Counted from the first letter of the stretch, positions 27,569 through 37,070 are shown. The stretch is 40,037 nt of DNA from Methylophilaceae bacterium (GCA_028247015.1 JAOKFJ010000007.1:1-40037), one strand, 5' to 3'. Numbers and translations are program-made. Notes: generated by a model from the sequence alone, not told the origin.

Positions 27569-28024
27569 ATGGAAAATCTTATAAATAAGCTCTCTATCAT
27601 TTTAGCCACATTGTGGGTAGGAGGTTTGTGGTCTATGTTGATGGTCACATCAGTACTTTTTCATAAGATACCTAGCGCTTATATTGCTGGGGCAATTGCT
27701 GAAGATATGTTCACATATATTAATTATTTTGGTTTAATCACATCTTTATTTCTAATATTTGTTGGGTATAAAAAGTGTGGAATTAAATTACTTAAGAAAT
27801 CTTATTTCTGGATAATTTGTATGATGCTAGTTGTAATTATGATTAATTATTTTGGTGTTAATCCATTTCTTGAGGCCCTAAAAATAGAAGCACTTTCAAA
27901 AGAAGTTATGGAGAGCGTATTCTCTGAGCGTTATCGAACATGGCATGGAATTGCTAGTGGAGCTTATTTATTGGAATGTTTCCTTGGTATTATGCTAGTT
28001 TTAAGAGTTAGACTGTTAAATTAA
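27569..28024 (+). CDS. DUF4149 family membrane protein
   Basis: The 151-residue product has four predicted membrane helices, roughly residues 8-30, 45-66, 72-97 and 125-147. The first contains WVGGLWSMLMVTSVLF, and GLITSLFLIFVGYKK and RYRTWHGIASGAYLLE lie further on; these resemble the DUF4149 (TMEM205-like) family. Small proteins of this type often sit between greA and yhbY in betaproteobacteria. The function is unknown, and it begins 10 bp after greA. Its stop shares a TTAA with the yhbY stop on the other strand. Confidence 0.75.
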   Translation: MENLINKLSIILATLWVGGLWSMLMVTSVLFHKIPSAYIAGAIAEDMFTYINYFGLITSLFLIFVGYKKCGIKLLKKSYFWIICMMLVVIMINYFGVNPFLEALKIEALSKEVMESVFSERYRTWHGIASGAYLLECFLGIMLVLRVRLLN

Positions 28025-28308
28025 GGTAAGACTATTTTTGTTTTATCATTTGCTTTAAAAATGACTATTTGTTTGCCTATATGATTAATTGACTCAGCTT
28101 CAACTTTTTCACAAATAGAAGTTAAAATAAGAGCGCGAGCAAACTTATCATTTTCTTGAACCTGAATTTTTATAAGTTCGTGGGCTTTAAGGTTTAATTT
28201 AATTTCATTAATTACTGAGTCGGATAGTCCTTTATTGCCAATTTGAACAACAGATTTTATTCCGTGTGACAAGGCTCTAAGATGTGAAACTTGTTTCGAA
28301 TTTAGCAT
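28021..28308 (-). CDS. yhbY: CRM-domain ribosome assembly RNA-binding protein YhbY
   Basis: ATG 28308 gives a 95-residue protein, the family size; an open frame extending to 28392 runs into rlmE and lacks family similarity before MLNSKQVSHLRALSHGIK. The CRM fold is indicated by GIKSVVQIGNKGLSDSVINEI with its GxxG-type loop, the KAHELIKIQVQ strand and the C-terminal GKQIVIFK. Members associate with pre-50S particles. It diverges from rlmE by 42 bp and shares stop bases with the membrane-protein gene. Confidence 0.93.
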   Translation of the reverse strand: MLNSKQVSHLRALSHGIKSVVQIGNKGLSDSVINEIKLNLKAHELIKIQVQENDKFARALILTSICEKVEAESINHIGKQIVIFKANDKTKIVLP

Positions 28309-28350
28309 AATAAATTTTAATGAAAAATTAAATTGGATGAATAATAGCAG

Positions 28351-28977
28351 ATGAAAAGATCTAGAACTAGTAAAAGCTGGATGAATGAGCATGTTAAAGA
28401 TAGTTATGTGAAACAGGCCCAGTCAGATGGATACCGTTCACGTGCAGCTTACAAGCTAATTGAGGCAAATGAAAAATTTAAGTTTCTGTCTAAAAATATG
28501 GTTGTAGTTGATCTTGGGTCTTCTCCTGGAAGTTGGTCTCAAGCGACAGAAAAGATTGTAGGAAGCCAAGGAAAAATATTCGCTTTAGACATTATAGAAA
28601 TGCAACCCATTAAGAATGTTAGTTTTATTCAGGGTGACTTCCGAGAGGAATATGTTCTTCATGCGTTAGAAAATAAATTAGGAGATTTGAAGGTAGACCT
28701 TGTTATTTCAGATATGGCCCCCAATATTAGTGGTATAAAGACAAAAGACCAGGCAGGAATAATTCATCTAAATGAATTGGCACTTGATTTTTCTAGGAAT
28801 TGGATGAAACCGAATGGAAACTTGCTGGTCAAATCTTTTGTTGGTGAGCAGTATGAGACATTTATTGATGCAGCCAGAAAAGTTTTTAATAAGGTTGTGA
28901 CTTTTAAGCCCAAGTCATCTCGTGATAGAAGCTCAGAAATTTTTATTGTAGGACAAAAATTGAAGAATATGGAGTGA
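28351..28977 (+). CDS. rlmE: 23S rRNA (uridine(2552)-2'-O)-methyltransferase RlmE
   Basis: RlmE (FtsJ/RrmJ) methylates U2552 in the A-loop of 23S rRNA at a late stage of 50S assembly. The 208-residue protein shows the catalytic tetrad K35, D121, K161, E196 and the SAM motif VVDLGSSPGSWSQ (52-64). The N-terminal SRTSKSWMNEH is typical. It precedes ftsH by 52 bp, the conserved rlmE-ftsH pair. The intervening spacer holds a small inverted repeat (attcta gtt tagaat). Confidence 0.98.
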   Translation: MKRSRTSKSWMNEHVKDSYVKQAQSDGYRSRAAYKLIEANEKFKFLSKNMVVVDLGSSPGSWSQATEKIVGSQGKIFALDIIEMQPIKNVSFIQGDFREEYVLHALENKLGDLKVDLVISDMAPNISGIKTKDQAGIIHLNELALDFSRNWMKPNGNLLVKSFVGEQYETFIDAARKVFNKVVTFKPKSSRDRSSEIFIVGQKLKNME

Positions 28978-29029
28978 TTCTGTCATTCTAGTTTAGAATA
29001 ATTATTAATTACAATATAAAGGTAAACAG

Positions 29030-30931
29030 TTGAATAACAATACATTAAAAACAATTGCAATCTGGATTTCTCTTGGTCTTATTATGATGACCATTTTTAA
29101 TCAATTTTCAGGATCATCAAGATTTGAAAATAAACTAGTTTATTCTGAATTTATGGCTGAGGTTAAAGCTGGGAATATTTCTAAAGTTGAAATAGATGGC
29201 AACAATCTTACTGGAACGACGGCTGAGGGCAAGAAGTTTGCAACATATGCGCCAACAGATCCATGGCTTGTGTCTGACCTTCTAAAAAATAATGTAATTG
29301 TGGATGCTAAACCTAAGGAACAGCAGTCTCTCTTTATGAGTATTTTTATTTCATGGTTTCCGATGATCTTATTGGTCGGAGTGTGGATATTTTTTATGAA
29401 GCAAATGCAAGGTGGTGGTTCAAAAGGTGGAGGTCCTTTTTCATTTGGAAAAAGTAAAGCTAAGCAGCTAGATAAAACTAATAACAAAACTACATTTGCT
29501 GACGTGGCTGGATGTGATGAGGCCAAAGAAGAAGTTGCTGAAATTGTTGAATTCTTAAAAGAGCCATCAAAATTTCATAAATTGGGCGGAAAAATACCCA
29601 GAGGGGTATTAATGGTTGGACCTCCAGGAACAGGTAAAACATTATTAGCTAGAGCAATTGCTGGAGAAGCTCAGGTTCCTTTTTATACTATCTCTGGTTC
29701 AGACTTTGTTGAAATGTTTGTGGGGGTTGGTGCTGCACGTGTTCGTGATATGTTCGAACAAGCCAAAAAAAATTCACCATGTATTATTTTTATTGATGAA
29801 ATTGACGCGGTAGGTAGACATCGTGGCGCTGGAACAGGCGGAGGAAACGATGAGCGAGAACAAACATTAAATCAGTTACTTGTAGAATTAGATGGTTTTG
29901 AAGCTAATTCAGGAGTAATTGTTATTGCTGCAACTAATCGAGCCGATGTTTTAGACAAGGCCTTACTCCGTCCTGGAAGATTTGACCGTCAAGTTTCTGT
30001 AAGCCTTCCTGATATAAAAGGTAGAGAGGAAATTTTGACTGTTCATATGAGAAAAATTCCTATGGATATTGATGTTAAGGCTGATATTATCGCTAGAGGG
30101 ACCCCAGGTTTTTCAGGCGCTGATTTAGCAAACTTAGTAAATGAAGCAGCATTATTTGCAGCACGTTTCAATAAAAAAAATGTTGATATGGAAGATTTTG
30201 AGCAGGCTAAAGATAAAATTTATATGGGCCCAGAGCGTAAATCTATGATTATGCGTGAGGAAGAAAGAAGAAATACTGCTTATCATGAGTCAGGGCATGC
30301 TGTAGTTGCTAAATTATTACCTAATGCAGACCCTGTTCACAAGGTAACAATAATGCCAAGAGGTTGGGCATTAGGATTAACATGGCAACTTCCAGAGTTT
30401 GATCGGTTCAGTAATTTCAAAGATAAAATGCTTGAAGAAATAGCAATTTTATTTGGTGGAAGAATTGCAGAAGAAGTTTTTATGAAGCAAATGTCTACAG
30501 GCGCTGGAAATGATTTTGAACGAGCAACAAAGCTTGCAAGAGACATGGTAACTAAATATGGTATGTCTGATAAATTAGGCACCATGGTTTATGCTGACGA
30601 TACTCAGGAATCCTTTATGCCAATGTCATCAAAATCAATCTCAGAGGCTACTCAACAAAAAGTAGACAATGAAATAAAATCTATTCTTGACCAGCAATAT
30701 GCTGTTGCACGAAAATTGATTGAGAAAAATAAGAAAAAAATTGAGGTAATGGCTAAAGCATTATTAGAGTACGAAACAATTGATAGCGATCAAATCAATG
30801 ACATTATGGCTGGAAAAAAAGCTAGACCTCCAAAACCATCAAGAGGAACGGCACCTAAAGTCAGGCCTAAAGATGGTGGTTCAGGACCTGCTGCACCTAT
30901 AGTCACGCCACAACCAACAGCTAAGAAGTGA
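29030..30931 (+). CDS. ftsH: ATP-dependent zinc metalloprotease FtsH
   Basis: FtsH is the membrane-anchored AAA+ protease that degrades misfolded membrane proteins and regulators such as sigma-32 and LpxC. The 633 residues include two membrane helices (about 6-24 and 102-122) flanking a periplasmic domain, Walker A GPPGTGKT (197-204), Walker B IIFIDEID (252-259), the arginine-finger region and the zinc motif HESGH (419-423). The tail is Pro/Lys rich. The start is TTG 29030, supported by AAAGG (29018-29022) seven bases upstream; no ATG lies before the first membrane helix. Confidence 0.98.
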   Translation: MNNNTLKTIAIWISLGLIMMTIFNQFSGSSRFENKLVYSEFMAEVKAGNISKVEIDGNNLTGTTAEGKKFATYAPTDPWLVSDLLKNNVIVDAKPKEQQSLFMSIFISWFPMILLVGVWIFFMKQMQGGGSKGGGPFSFGKSKAKQLDKTNNKTTFADVAGCDEAKEEVAEIVEFLKEPSKFHKLGGKIPRGVLMVGPPGTGKTLLARAIAGEAQVPFYTISGSDFVEMFVGVGAARVRDMFEQAKKNSPCIIFIDEIDAVGRHRGAGTGGGNDEREQTLNQLLVELDGFEANSGVIVIAATNRADVLDKALLRPGRFDRQVSVSLPDIKGREEILTVHMRKIPMDIDVKADIIARGTPGFSGADLANLVNEAALFAARFNKKNVDMEDFEQAKDKIYMGPERKSMIMREEERRNTAYHESGHAVVAKLLPNADPVHKVTIMPRGWALGLTWQLPEFDRFSNFKDKMLEEIAILFGGRIAEEVFMKQMSTGAGNDFERATKLARDMVTKYGMSDKLGTMVYADDTQESFMPMSSKSISEATQQKVDNEIKSILDQQYAVARKLIEKNKKKIEVMAKALLEYETIDSDQINDIMAGKKARPPKPSRGTAPKVRPKDGGSGPAAPIVTPQPTAKK

Positions 30932-30933
30932 TT

Positions 30934-30954
30934 AAAGGGGTAATTTACCCCTTT
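30934..30954 (+). terminator. Perfect hairpin between ftsH and folP
   Basis: aaaggggtaa (30934-30943) and ttacccctttt-side arm ttaccccttt (30945-30954) form a 10-base inverted repeat around one base, folding as an 8-bp stem with a five-base loop. It starts 2 bp after the ftsH stop and ends 4 bp before the folP ATG. The following tract (atttatg) is a weak terminator tail, so it may work as a partial terminator or translational block. Confidence 0.55.
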
Positions 30955-30958
30955 ATTT

Positions 30959-31774
30959 ATGCAAACACTCAAACAACTCATTAGTAAAAATAAAGATCCA
31001 ATAGTTATGGGGATCTTAAATGTCACACCAGACTCATTCTCTGATGGAGGTAAGTATTTAGGTTTAACAGCTGCGATTGATCATGCAATGAGCATGATTG
31101 AAGAGGGAGCATTAATAATTGATATTGGTGGCGAATCAACCCGTCCAAATGCGCAAAAGGTCTCACTAGAAACTGAAAAAGCACGTATTGTGCCAGTTAT
31201 AAAAGCATTAAAAAAAGAGTCCGATATATACCTTTCTCTTGATACGAATAAGCCTGAGCTTATGAAAATAGGTGTTGATTTAGGGGTCAACATGATTAAT
31301 GATATTTATGCCCTGACCAAGCCCGAAGCAATGAATATTCTAGCAGAATCAAAATTAGATGTATGTCTTATGCACATGCAAGGAAACCCTCAAACAATGC
31401 AAGAAAATCCCAGTTATGACGAAGTAGTAAGCGAAGTAAAATTTTTTCTAGATAATCAGATTGAACATTGTATCAATAATGGAATTGAAGAATCTAGAAT
31501 TATGGTCGATCCTGGATTTGGATTTGGAAAGACACATGAAGATAATTTGGCTATCTTTAATAAGATTGAGGAATTTACTCACAAAAAAATTGCACTGATG
31601 ATAGGTTTATCGAGAAAATCTATAATAAAAAAATTAGTAGGGGAAAATGAAGATGCTATCATTCAAGCTAGCGCATTAATGGCAGCGATTGCATCCAAGA
31701 AAGGGGCAAAAGTATTGCGTGTTCATGATGTAAAGGCCACAAAAATTGCAGTTAATTTATTAAATAATTTATAA
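30959..31774 (+). CDS. folP: Dihydropteroate synthase
   Basis: FolP condenses p-aminobenzoate with hydroxymethyl-dihydropterin pyrophosphate in folate synthesis and is the sulfonamide target. The 271-residue TIM barrel begins with the signature MGILNVTPDSFSDGG (from residue 17), followed by GESTRPN (58-64), which binds the second substrate's ring, and DPGFGFGKTHEDN and GLSRKS further on. ATG 30959 has no free Shine-Dalgarno sequence: the purine-rich AAAGGGG lies in the left arm of the hairpin 18 nt upstream. ftsH-folP-glmM order is conserved in beta- and gammaproteobacteria. Confidence 0.97.
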   Translation: MQTLKQLISKNKDPIVMGILNVTPDSFSDGGKYLGLTAAIDHAMSMIEEGALIIDIGGESTRPNAQKVSLETEKARIVPVIKALKKESDIYLSLDTNKPELMKIGVDLGVNMINDIYALTKPEAMNILAESKLDVCLMHMQGNPQTMQENPSYDEVVSEVKFFLDNQIEHCINNGIEESRIMVDPGFGFGKTHEDNLAIFNKIEEFTHKKIALMIGLSRKSIIKKLVGENEDAIIQASALMAAIASKKGAKVLRVHDVKATKIAVNLLNNL

Positions 31775-31779
31775 AAAAT

Positions 31780-33120
31780 ATGAAAAAATTTTTTGGTACA
31801 GACGGTATTCGTGGAAAAACTGGGGATTACCCGGTAACACCAGATTTTTTTGTTAAGCTAGGTTATGCAGCAGGATTAGTTCTGACGAAAAATATTAAGG
31901 GAAATAAAAGGCCGTCCGTAGTAATTGGAAAAGACACGAGAATCTCAGGGTATATGTTGGAATCTTCTCTTGAAGCAGGATTTTCATCTGCTGGGGTTGA
32001 TGTCTATTTAACTGGACCAATACCAACTCCAGCGATTGCATTTCTAACACAATCACTAGCAGCTGATATTGGTATTATGATAACAGCCTCTCATAATCCT
32101 TTTGAAGATAATGGAATTAAATTATTTTCTAGTTGTGGAACTAAACTTTCAGATAAGGTTGAGAATGAAATAGAGGAATTGATTGAAAGTGAAATTAAAT
32201 GCGTACAACCAAGTAAGCTTGGAAAAGCAAGGCGTCTAGATAATGCCAGAGCGCAATATATTCAATTTTGCCTAAAAACTGTTCCTAAAGAATTAAGTTT
32301 AAAAAATTATAAAATAGTTCTCGATTGCGCTAATGGGGCAACATATCAAGTGGCTCCCGAAATATTCCGATTGTTAGGTGCTGATATTGTTTTGATAAAT
32401 CATGAGCCTGATGGTTTGAATATTAATTTGCAAGCGGGATCAACTCACCCAGAATTTCTAATAGATAATGTAAAAAACAATAAAGCTGACCTAGGAATCG
32501 CTTTTGATGGAGATGGCGATCGCTTAATTATGGTAAGCGAACGAGGTGACTTAGTTGATGGCGATCAAATTTTATATTTAATTATGGATTATTATAACAA
32601 TCAAAATAAACTTAAGGGTGGAGTTGTTGGGACGTTAATGACTAATCTAGCTTTACAAGAAAAATGTAAGTTTCTTGGAATTCCATTCGAAAGATCGAAT
32701 GTAGGTGATCGCTATGTATCAGAAATGCTTCGAAGGAGATCATGGCAAATTGGCGGAGAAAATTCTGGTCATATAGTTTTATTGGAACATCATACAACTG
32801 GCGATGGTATTATTTCTTCTTTACAAGTTATCACGGCCTTATTAGAAAAAAATAAAAAAATAAGTGAAATATTAAAAGAGCTGCCACTGTATCCTCAGGT
32901 CTTAATTAATATTCCTTTGACTATTAAAATTGATACTAACTCGATTTTCATTAAGGAGATTATATCAAGAGCTGAAGAAATAATGGATGGGCTTGGAAGG
33001 GTTTTGATCAGAGCATCCGGAACACAACCATTATTGAGAATAATGACGGAAGGACCAAGTAAAGAATTAACTAAAAAGGCAGCACAATTCTTAGTTGAAA
33101 AGATTAAATCTATTAGTTAA
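31780..33120 (+). CDS. glmM: Phosphoglucosamine mutase
   Basis: GlmM converts glucosamine 6-phosphate to glucosamine 1-phosphate, feeding UDP-GlcNAc for peptidoglycan and LPS. The 446 residues fit the family. The phosphoserine loop is TASHNPFEDNGIK with S104, the Mg2+ loop is DGDGDR at 243-248, and the C-terminal phosphate-binding loop is RASGTQPLLRIMTEG. It follows folP by 5 bp. The next gene (pstB) converges on it with 15 bp between stops and no recognisable terminator. Confidence 0.98.
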   Translation: MKKFFGTDGIRGKTGDYPVTPDFFVKLGYAAGLVLTKNIKGNKRPSVVIGKDTRISGYMLESSLEAGFSSAGVDVYLTGPIPTPAIAFLTQSLAADIGIMITASHNPFEDNGIKLFSSCGTKLSDKVENEIEELIESEIKCVQPSKLGKARRLDNARAQYIQFCLKTVPKELSLKNYKIVLDCANGATYQVAPEIFRLLGADIVLINHEPDGLNINLQAGSTHPEFLIDNVKNNKADLGIAFDGDGDRLIMVSERGDLVDGDQILYLIMDYYNNQNKLKGGVVGTLMTNLALQEKCKFLGIPFERSNVGDRYVSEMLRRRSWQIGGENSGHIVLLEHHTTGDGIISSLQVITALLEKNKKISEILKELPLYPQVLINIPLTIKIDTNSIFIKEIISRAEEIMDGLGRVLIRASGTQPLLRIMTEGPSKELTKKAAQFLVEKIKSIS

Positions 33121-33135
33121 TACTAAAGAAATTTT

Positions 33136-33927
33136 TTACCCAAACTTACCTGTGATGTAGTCTTCTGTTTCTTTTTTAGATGGATTTGTAAATATTTTAT
33201 TTGTATCGTCATGCTCAACTAGCTCTCCAAGATACATATAAGCCGTATAATCAGAAATTCTTGCTGCTTGCTGCATGTTATGTGTCACTATAAGTATGGA
33301 AAGCTTCTTTTTTAATTCAGACATTAACTCTTCAATGTTAACAGTAGCAATTGGATCTAATGCTGAAGTAGGTTCATCAAAAAGCATAATTTCTGGCTCA
33401 GTTGCTAATGCCCTTGCTATACAAAGCCTTTGCTGTTGCCCACCTGATAAATTAAATGCTAAATCTTGTAGCCGATCTTTGACTTCATTCCATAAAGAGG
33501 CACCCTTTAAAGCCTCCTCAACCTTATCGTCTAATATTCTTTTATTATTCTCCCCCCTAACTCTTAAGCCGTAAGCTACATTTTCAAAAATAGACTTAGG
33601 AAACGGATTGGGTTTTTGAAATACCATACTAATACGCATTCTCACTTCTATAGGGTCAACCTTTTTATCTAAAATATTTGTATTGTCTGGATAAAGAATA
33701 ATTTCACCTTCATATTTATTCCCGGGATACAAATCATGCATTCGATTAAATGATCTTAAAAAAGTCGACTTCCCGCAACCAGATGGGCCAATAAGTGCTG
33801 TAATTTTATTCTCATAAACTGGCAGATTAATTTTTTTTAGTGCTTGCGTTCCATCAGCATAAAAAAAGTTAAGATTCTTAGATTCAGCTTTGACAATTTC
33901 ATTGTGTTTATTTTTTTCCGTTACCAT
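33136..33927 (-). CDS. pstB: Phosphate ABC transporter ATP-binding protein PstB
   Basis: PstB energises high-affinity phosphate uptake. The 263-residue ATPase shows Walker [10 protein letters not shown] (47-55), the Q-loop in [10 protein letters not shown] (101-110, the PNPFP being typical of PstB), the signature LSGGQQQR (160-167) and Walker B followed by [12 protein letters not shown] 33927 overlaps the end of pstA by 7 bp. It is the last gene of pstS-pstC-pstA-pstB here; no phoU follows, which is unusual because pst operons commonly end in pstB-phoU. Confidence 0.97.
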   Translation of the reverse strand: MVTEKNKHNEIVKAESKNLNFFYADGTQALKKINLPVYENKITALIGPSGCGKSTFLRSFNRMHDLYPGNKYEGEIILYPDNTNILDKKVDPIEVRMRISMVFQKPNPFPKSIFENVAYGLRVRGENNKRILDDKVEEALKGASLWNEVKDRLQDLAFNLSGGQQQRLCIARALATEPEIMLFDEPTSALDPIATVNIEELMSELKKKLSILIVTHNMQQAARISDYTAYMYLGELVEHDDTNKIFTNPSKKETEDYITGKFG

Positions 33928-34868
33928 TTAATTTTTTTCCTAATGTTGTACCTAAGCTTTATTGCTACACCGTTCATTAATACCGTTAAAATAATTATGA
34001 CGGCTCCAGTAGCAGCTGCATTTATATGAAATGCATGTTGTGGTCTTGATATCCAGTTGAACATTTGTATTGGTAGGACAGTAAAACCTGCATTCAGCCA
34101 ATCTAAATTAATAAAAGGAGGATCAATCGTTACTGGAGATGGAGGTAGAAAAGCAATAAATGTTAGAGCGCCAATAGTAATTAAAGGTGCTGTTTCTCCT
34201 ATTGCACGAGCCATTCCAATAATAACCCCTGTTAGTATTCCGCCGTAGGAGTATTGGACAACATGGTTTAATACTACCTGCCATTTAGTAGCACCGACCG
34301 CATAGGCGGCCTCGCGAATTTGGACGGGAATAGCTCTAATGGCTTCTCGAGTTGATACGATTACAATAGGTAACATTAAAAGAGCGAGTGTTAACCCAGC
34401 AGTTAAGATACTTTGACCCAACCCAAAACTATACACAAATAAACCTAATGCAAGTAAGCCGTAAATAATGGAAGGAACTCCTGCTAGGTTAGATACATTG
34501 ATCTCGATAATATCTGATAGCCAACCTTTTTTAGAGTATTCTTCAAGGTAAATTCCAGCTGCAATTCCTAATGGAACCGCTACGATGAATGTAACAATTA
34601 AAACTAATGAAGAGCCTACCCATGCTGAAAGAATTCCTGCTCTTGCTGCTCTACGTGATGGAAAGTTACTAAAGAAATCTAAAGTAAATTTTGGATACCC
34701 ATCAAGGACTAGATCTAAGAAAAGTATTATTAATGTAATTGTTAGACTAGCAATTACAAACATACCTAGACCTGCAAAGATAAGATCATTTCTTTTGTGT
34801 TGCCTTATCATAGTTCGGATAAGGTTAAGATCTTTTAGGGCTGAAGGTTTTTTTTGATTTACTGCCAT
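33921..34868 (-). CDS. pstA: Phosphate ABC transporter permease PstA
   Basis: This 315-residue inner-membrane permease has about six hydrophobic helices. The ABC-permease coupling region [22 protein letters not shown] contains the EAA motif that contacts PstB, and the mid-protein [16 protein letters not shown] matches the Pst family. It forms the channel with PstC. pstC ends 3 bp upstream and pstB overlaps its end by 7 bp, so the transporter genes are tightly coupled. The order C-A-B separates it from PstC. Confidence 0.96.
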   Translation of the reverse strand: MAVNQKKPSALKDLNLIRTMIRQHKRNDLIFAGLGMFVIASLTITLIILFLDLVLDGYPKFTLDFFSNFPSRRAARAGILSAWVGSSLVLIVTFIVAVPLGIAAGIYLEEYSKKGWLSDIIEINVSNLAGVPSIIYGLLALGLFVYSFGLGQSILTAGLTLALLMLPIVIVSTREAIRAIPVQIREAAYAVGATKWQVVLNHVVQYSYGGILTGVIIGMARAIGETAPLITIGALTFIAFLPPSPVTIDPPFINLDWLNAGFTVLPIQMFNWISRPQHAFHINAAATGAVIIILTVLMNGVAIKLRYNIRKKIKW

Positions 34869-34871
34869 ATT

Positions 34872-35789
34872 TTAATATCGCTCCGCAAATTTCTTTCGGG
34901 TCATGTGCCCTAATATATTTAATAGTAGCGTCATCACCAATAATGTAAGGCCAGCAGCAAAAATACTTTGGTAGCCAATACCTCCATGCTCAAGATCACC
35001 AAGAGCTACAGAAACTATATACGAGGTAATGGTCGCTGCACTTTCGACTGGATTAAACGTAAAATTAGGTTGTTGCCCTGCTGCAATTGCTACAATCATT
35101 GTCTCACCTACTGCTCGACTGATAGCAAGGATATAAGCTGCCACAATACCTGATATTGCTGCTGGAGTAATAACTCTGACGGAAGTTTGAAATCGTGTTG
35201 CTCCCATTGCATATGCTCCCTCTCTCATAGCCATCGGGACAGCCCGCATTGAATCTTCAGCAAGTGATGCAATATATGGAACAATCATTACTCCCATAAC
35301 AATACCGGGGCCTAACATATTGAATGTTGTTAAATCAGGATATATTTTTTGAAGCAATGGAGTGACAAGCATCAGTGCAAAATAACCAAAAACAACAGTT
35401 GGTACACCAACTAATAATTCAAGGATTGGCTTGACTGTTTCTCTTACCTTATGTGAGGCAAATTCAGATAGATAAATAGCAGTAATAGTCCCTAGAGGAA
35501 CTGCAACAAGTAGTGCAATAAAAGTGGTCGTTAATGTTCCGGAGATTAAGGGTAATATTCCATAATGCTTGATTGAGTAATTTGGAGTCCATACGGTATC
35601 TGTAAGAAATTCATAAATAGACACATGCTGAAAGAAAGGAATAGCTTCACTTACAAGAACATAGACAATTGCTGAGGTAATAAAAACTGCAAATGCTGCT
35701 GAGCATAATAGAGCAAATTCAATAAATCTCTCCATAATATTTCTTTGGAAATCTTTAGATAATCTTGCGCTTATAATTGGTTCAGACAT
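34872..35789 (-). CDS. pstC: Phosphate ABC transporter permease PstC
   Basis: This 305-residue permease has about six membrane helices, with the first near residues 25-50. GVPTVVFGYFALMLVTPLL and the EAA loop DSMRAVPMAMREGAYAMGATRFQTSVRV identify a Pst permease, and the position directly after pstS makes it PstC. It lies 114 bp downstream of pstS, behind an intrinsic terminator that should reduce its transcription relative to the binding protein. Confidence 0.96.
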   Translation of the reverse strand: MSEPIISARLSKDFQRNIMERFIEFALLCSAAFAVFITSAIVYVLVSEAIPFFQHVSIYEFLTDTVWTPNYSIKHYGILPLISGTLTTTFIALLVAVPLGTITAIYLSEFASHKVRETVKPILELLVGVPTVVFGYFALMLVTPLLQKIYPDLTTFNMLGPGIVMGVMIVPYIASLAEDSMRAVPMAMREGAYAMGATRFQTSVRVITPAAISGIVAAYILAISRAVGETMIVAIAAGQQPNFTFNPVESAATITSYIVSVALGDLEHGGIGYQSIFAAGLTLLVMTLLLNILGHMTRKKFAERY

Positions 35790-35860
35790 AGAAGATGCAT
35801 TCGTAATGTAATCCTTGCAATATTACTTCAATTTCTCTTTAATTAAAATTAGAAAGAGAA

Positions 35861-35889
35861 AAAAAAGGGCAATTTAATTGCCCTTTTTT
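35861..35889 (-). terminator. Intrinsic terminator between pstS and pstC
   Basis: gggcaatt (35867-35874) and aattgccc (35876-35883) form a stem flanked by six A before and six T after, so it can terminate in either direction. On the minus strand it follows the pstS stop by about 15 bp and ends in a U-run. It probably allows partial read-through into pstCAB. Confidence 0.8.
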
Positions 35890-35903
35890 ATAAGGTATTT
35901 TAT

Positions 35904-36908
35904 TTATTTACTTGCTGCTGAAAGTTCTAGTATTTCCTTTACTGACAAACCAATCGCTGGCTTTATAAATGCAGTTCCTGTTTTAAGTGTTTTATAGTGA
36001 TTTGTTATCATTGCATACTCCTCATCACTAAATGGAATGTAGCCAACTTCTCTAGCCATTTCACCTGCATACTTTAAGTAAAACTCAACGAACTTTTTTA
36101 CTTTTGGATCGGATACCGCCATTGCTGAATTTATATAGACAAACAAGGGCCTGGAAAGAGGGTTGTATGATCCATCCATTGTGGTTTCAATAGTTGGCAG
36201 TATAAATTTACCATCACTATTTTTAATTGCTGCAACACCTAATTTATTTTTATTTTCAGTATAGTAAGCTAAACCAAAGTAACCAATACCACCTTTATCA
36301 CCGGATACGCCTTGAACTAAAACATTATCATCTTCAGATGCAGTAAAGTCGCCTCGTATAGCTTTTGACTCCCCATTAATAGCTTCAGTAAAATAGTCAA
36401 ACGTACCTGAATCAGCACCTGGTCCATAGAGCTTAAGGGGTTTATCTGGAAAGCTGTCCCGCACCTGATTCCAGCTCGTAATTTTACCCTGAGCAGCAGG
36501 TTCCCACATTTTTTTAAGTTCTGCTGGAGTCAGTTCTTTAGCCCAGTCATTTTTTTTATTAAGTACAACAGTAACAGCATCAAAAGCAATAGGAACTTCA
36601 ATAAATTTAATCCCAGCATCTGCACATTTCTTTCTTTCGTTAGCTTTAATAGGTCTTGAGGCACCTGACATTACAGTATCGCCTCGACAAAGCTTTTTAA
36701 AGCCACCTCCTGTGCCCGATACTCCTACAGTAACCTTAATGCCTGTTGCTATTTGGAATTCTTCGGCAACCGCTTCTGTAATTGGGTAAACAGTACTGGA
36801 ACCATCAATCTTAACAATATCTACCGCCGAGTATGCTGGTGCTAAAAAAGAAAAAATTCCAGCAACTACGGCAGCAAGACTTAATCTCATTAACTTAAAT
36901 TCATTCAT
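35904..36908 (-). CDS. pstS: Phosphate ABC transporter periplasmic phosphate-binding protein PstS
   Basis: PstS captures phosphate in the periplasm and passes it to PstCA. The 334-residue precursor has a signal peptide with predicted cleavage after AYSA (residue 28). The phosphate-binding loops DGSSTVYPI (35-43), the SGTGGGFKK segment and GPGADSGTFDYF are all present. AAGGAGT (complement of 36919-36925) lies at good spacing to ATG 36908. A Pho box stands upstream, and a terminator follows, consistent with strong expression under phosphate limitation. It is secreted and not a lipoprotein: no lipobox is seen. Confidence 0.97.
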   Translation of the reverse strand: MNEFKLMRLSLAAVVAGIFSFLAPAYSAVDIVKIDGSSTVYPITEAVAEEFQIATGIKVTVGVSGTGGGFKKLCRGDTVMSGASRPIKANERKKCADAGIKFIEVPIAFDAVTVVLNKKNDWAKELTPAELKKMWEPAAQGKITSWNQVRDSFPDKPLKLYGPGADSGTFDYFTEAINGESKAIRGDFTASEDDNVLVQGVSGDKGGIGYFGLAYYTENKNKLGVAAIKNSDGKFILPTIETTMDGSYNPLSRPLFVYINSAMAVSDPKVKKFVEFYLKYAGEMAREVGYIPFSDEEYAMITNHYKTLKTGTAFIKPAIGLSVKEILELSAASK

Positions 36909-36995
36909 TTTAATTTCTACTCCTTAGTGATTTTTAATTTAAATTTGCCAACTAATATATATTTTTATTAAGCCATACAAGGTTAATACTTAATT

Positions 36996-37013
36996 ATGAC
37001 AGTTTAATGACAC
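36996..37013 (-). promoter_or_regulatory. Pho box (PhoB binding site) of pstS
   Basis: On the minus strand the site reads GTGTCAT-TAAA-CTGTCAT. The known PhoB site is two CTGTCAT repeats with a 4-bp AT-rich spacer, so 13 of 14 repeat bases match. It lies 88 bp before the pstS ATG. A downstream -10 is less clear (candidates TATTAA or TATGGC). PhoB and PhoR genes are not in the window. Confidence 0.82.
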
Positions 37014-37035
37014 ATTATTGATTACTAATTTTAGG

Positions 37036-37041
37036 TATAAT
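37036..37041 (+). promoter_or_regulatory. Putative -10 element of prfB
   Basis: A perfect TATAAT lies 30 bp before the prfB ATG at 37071, with no convincing -35 at 16-18 bp. It belongs to the 162-bp divergent spacer shared with pstS; apart from the Pho box I see nothing else in that spacer. Confidence 0.35.
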
Positions 37042-37070
37042 ATGGCTCTAATTGAAAAAGAAAGACAATA

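Noticed and set aside
28309-28392. N-terminal extension of yhbY overlapping rlmE
   Set aside because: The extra 28 residues lie antisense to the rlmE start and do not resemble the CRM family; ATG 28308 gives the usual length.
28978-29029. Terminator between rlmE and ftsH (attcta/tagaat inverted repeat)
   Set aside because: Only six AT-rich pairs with a 3-base loop and no T-run; too weak to call.
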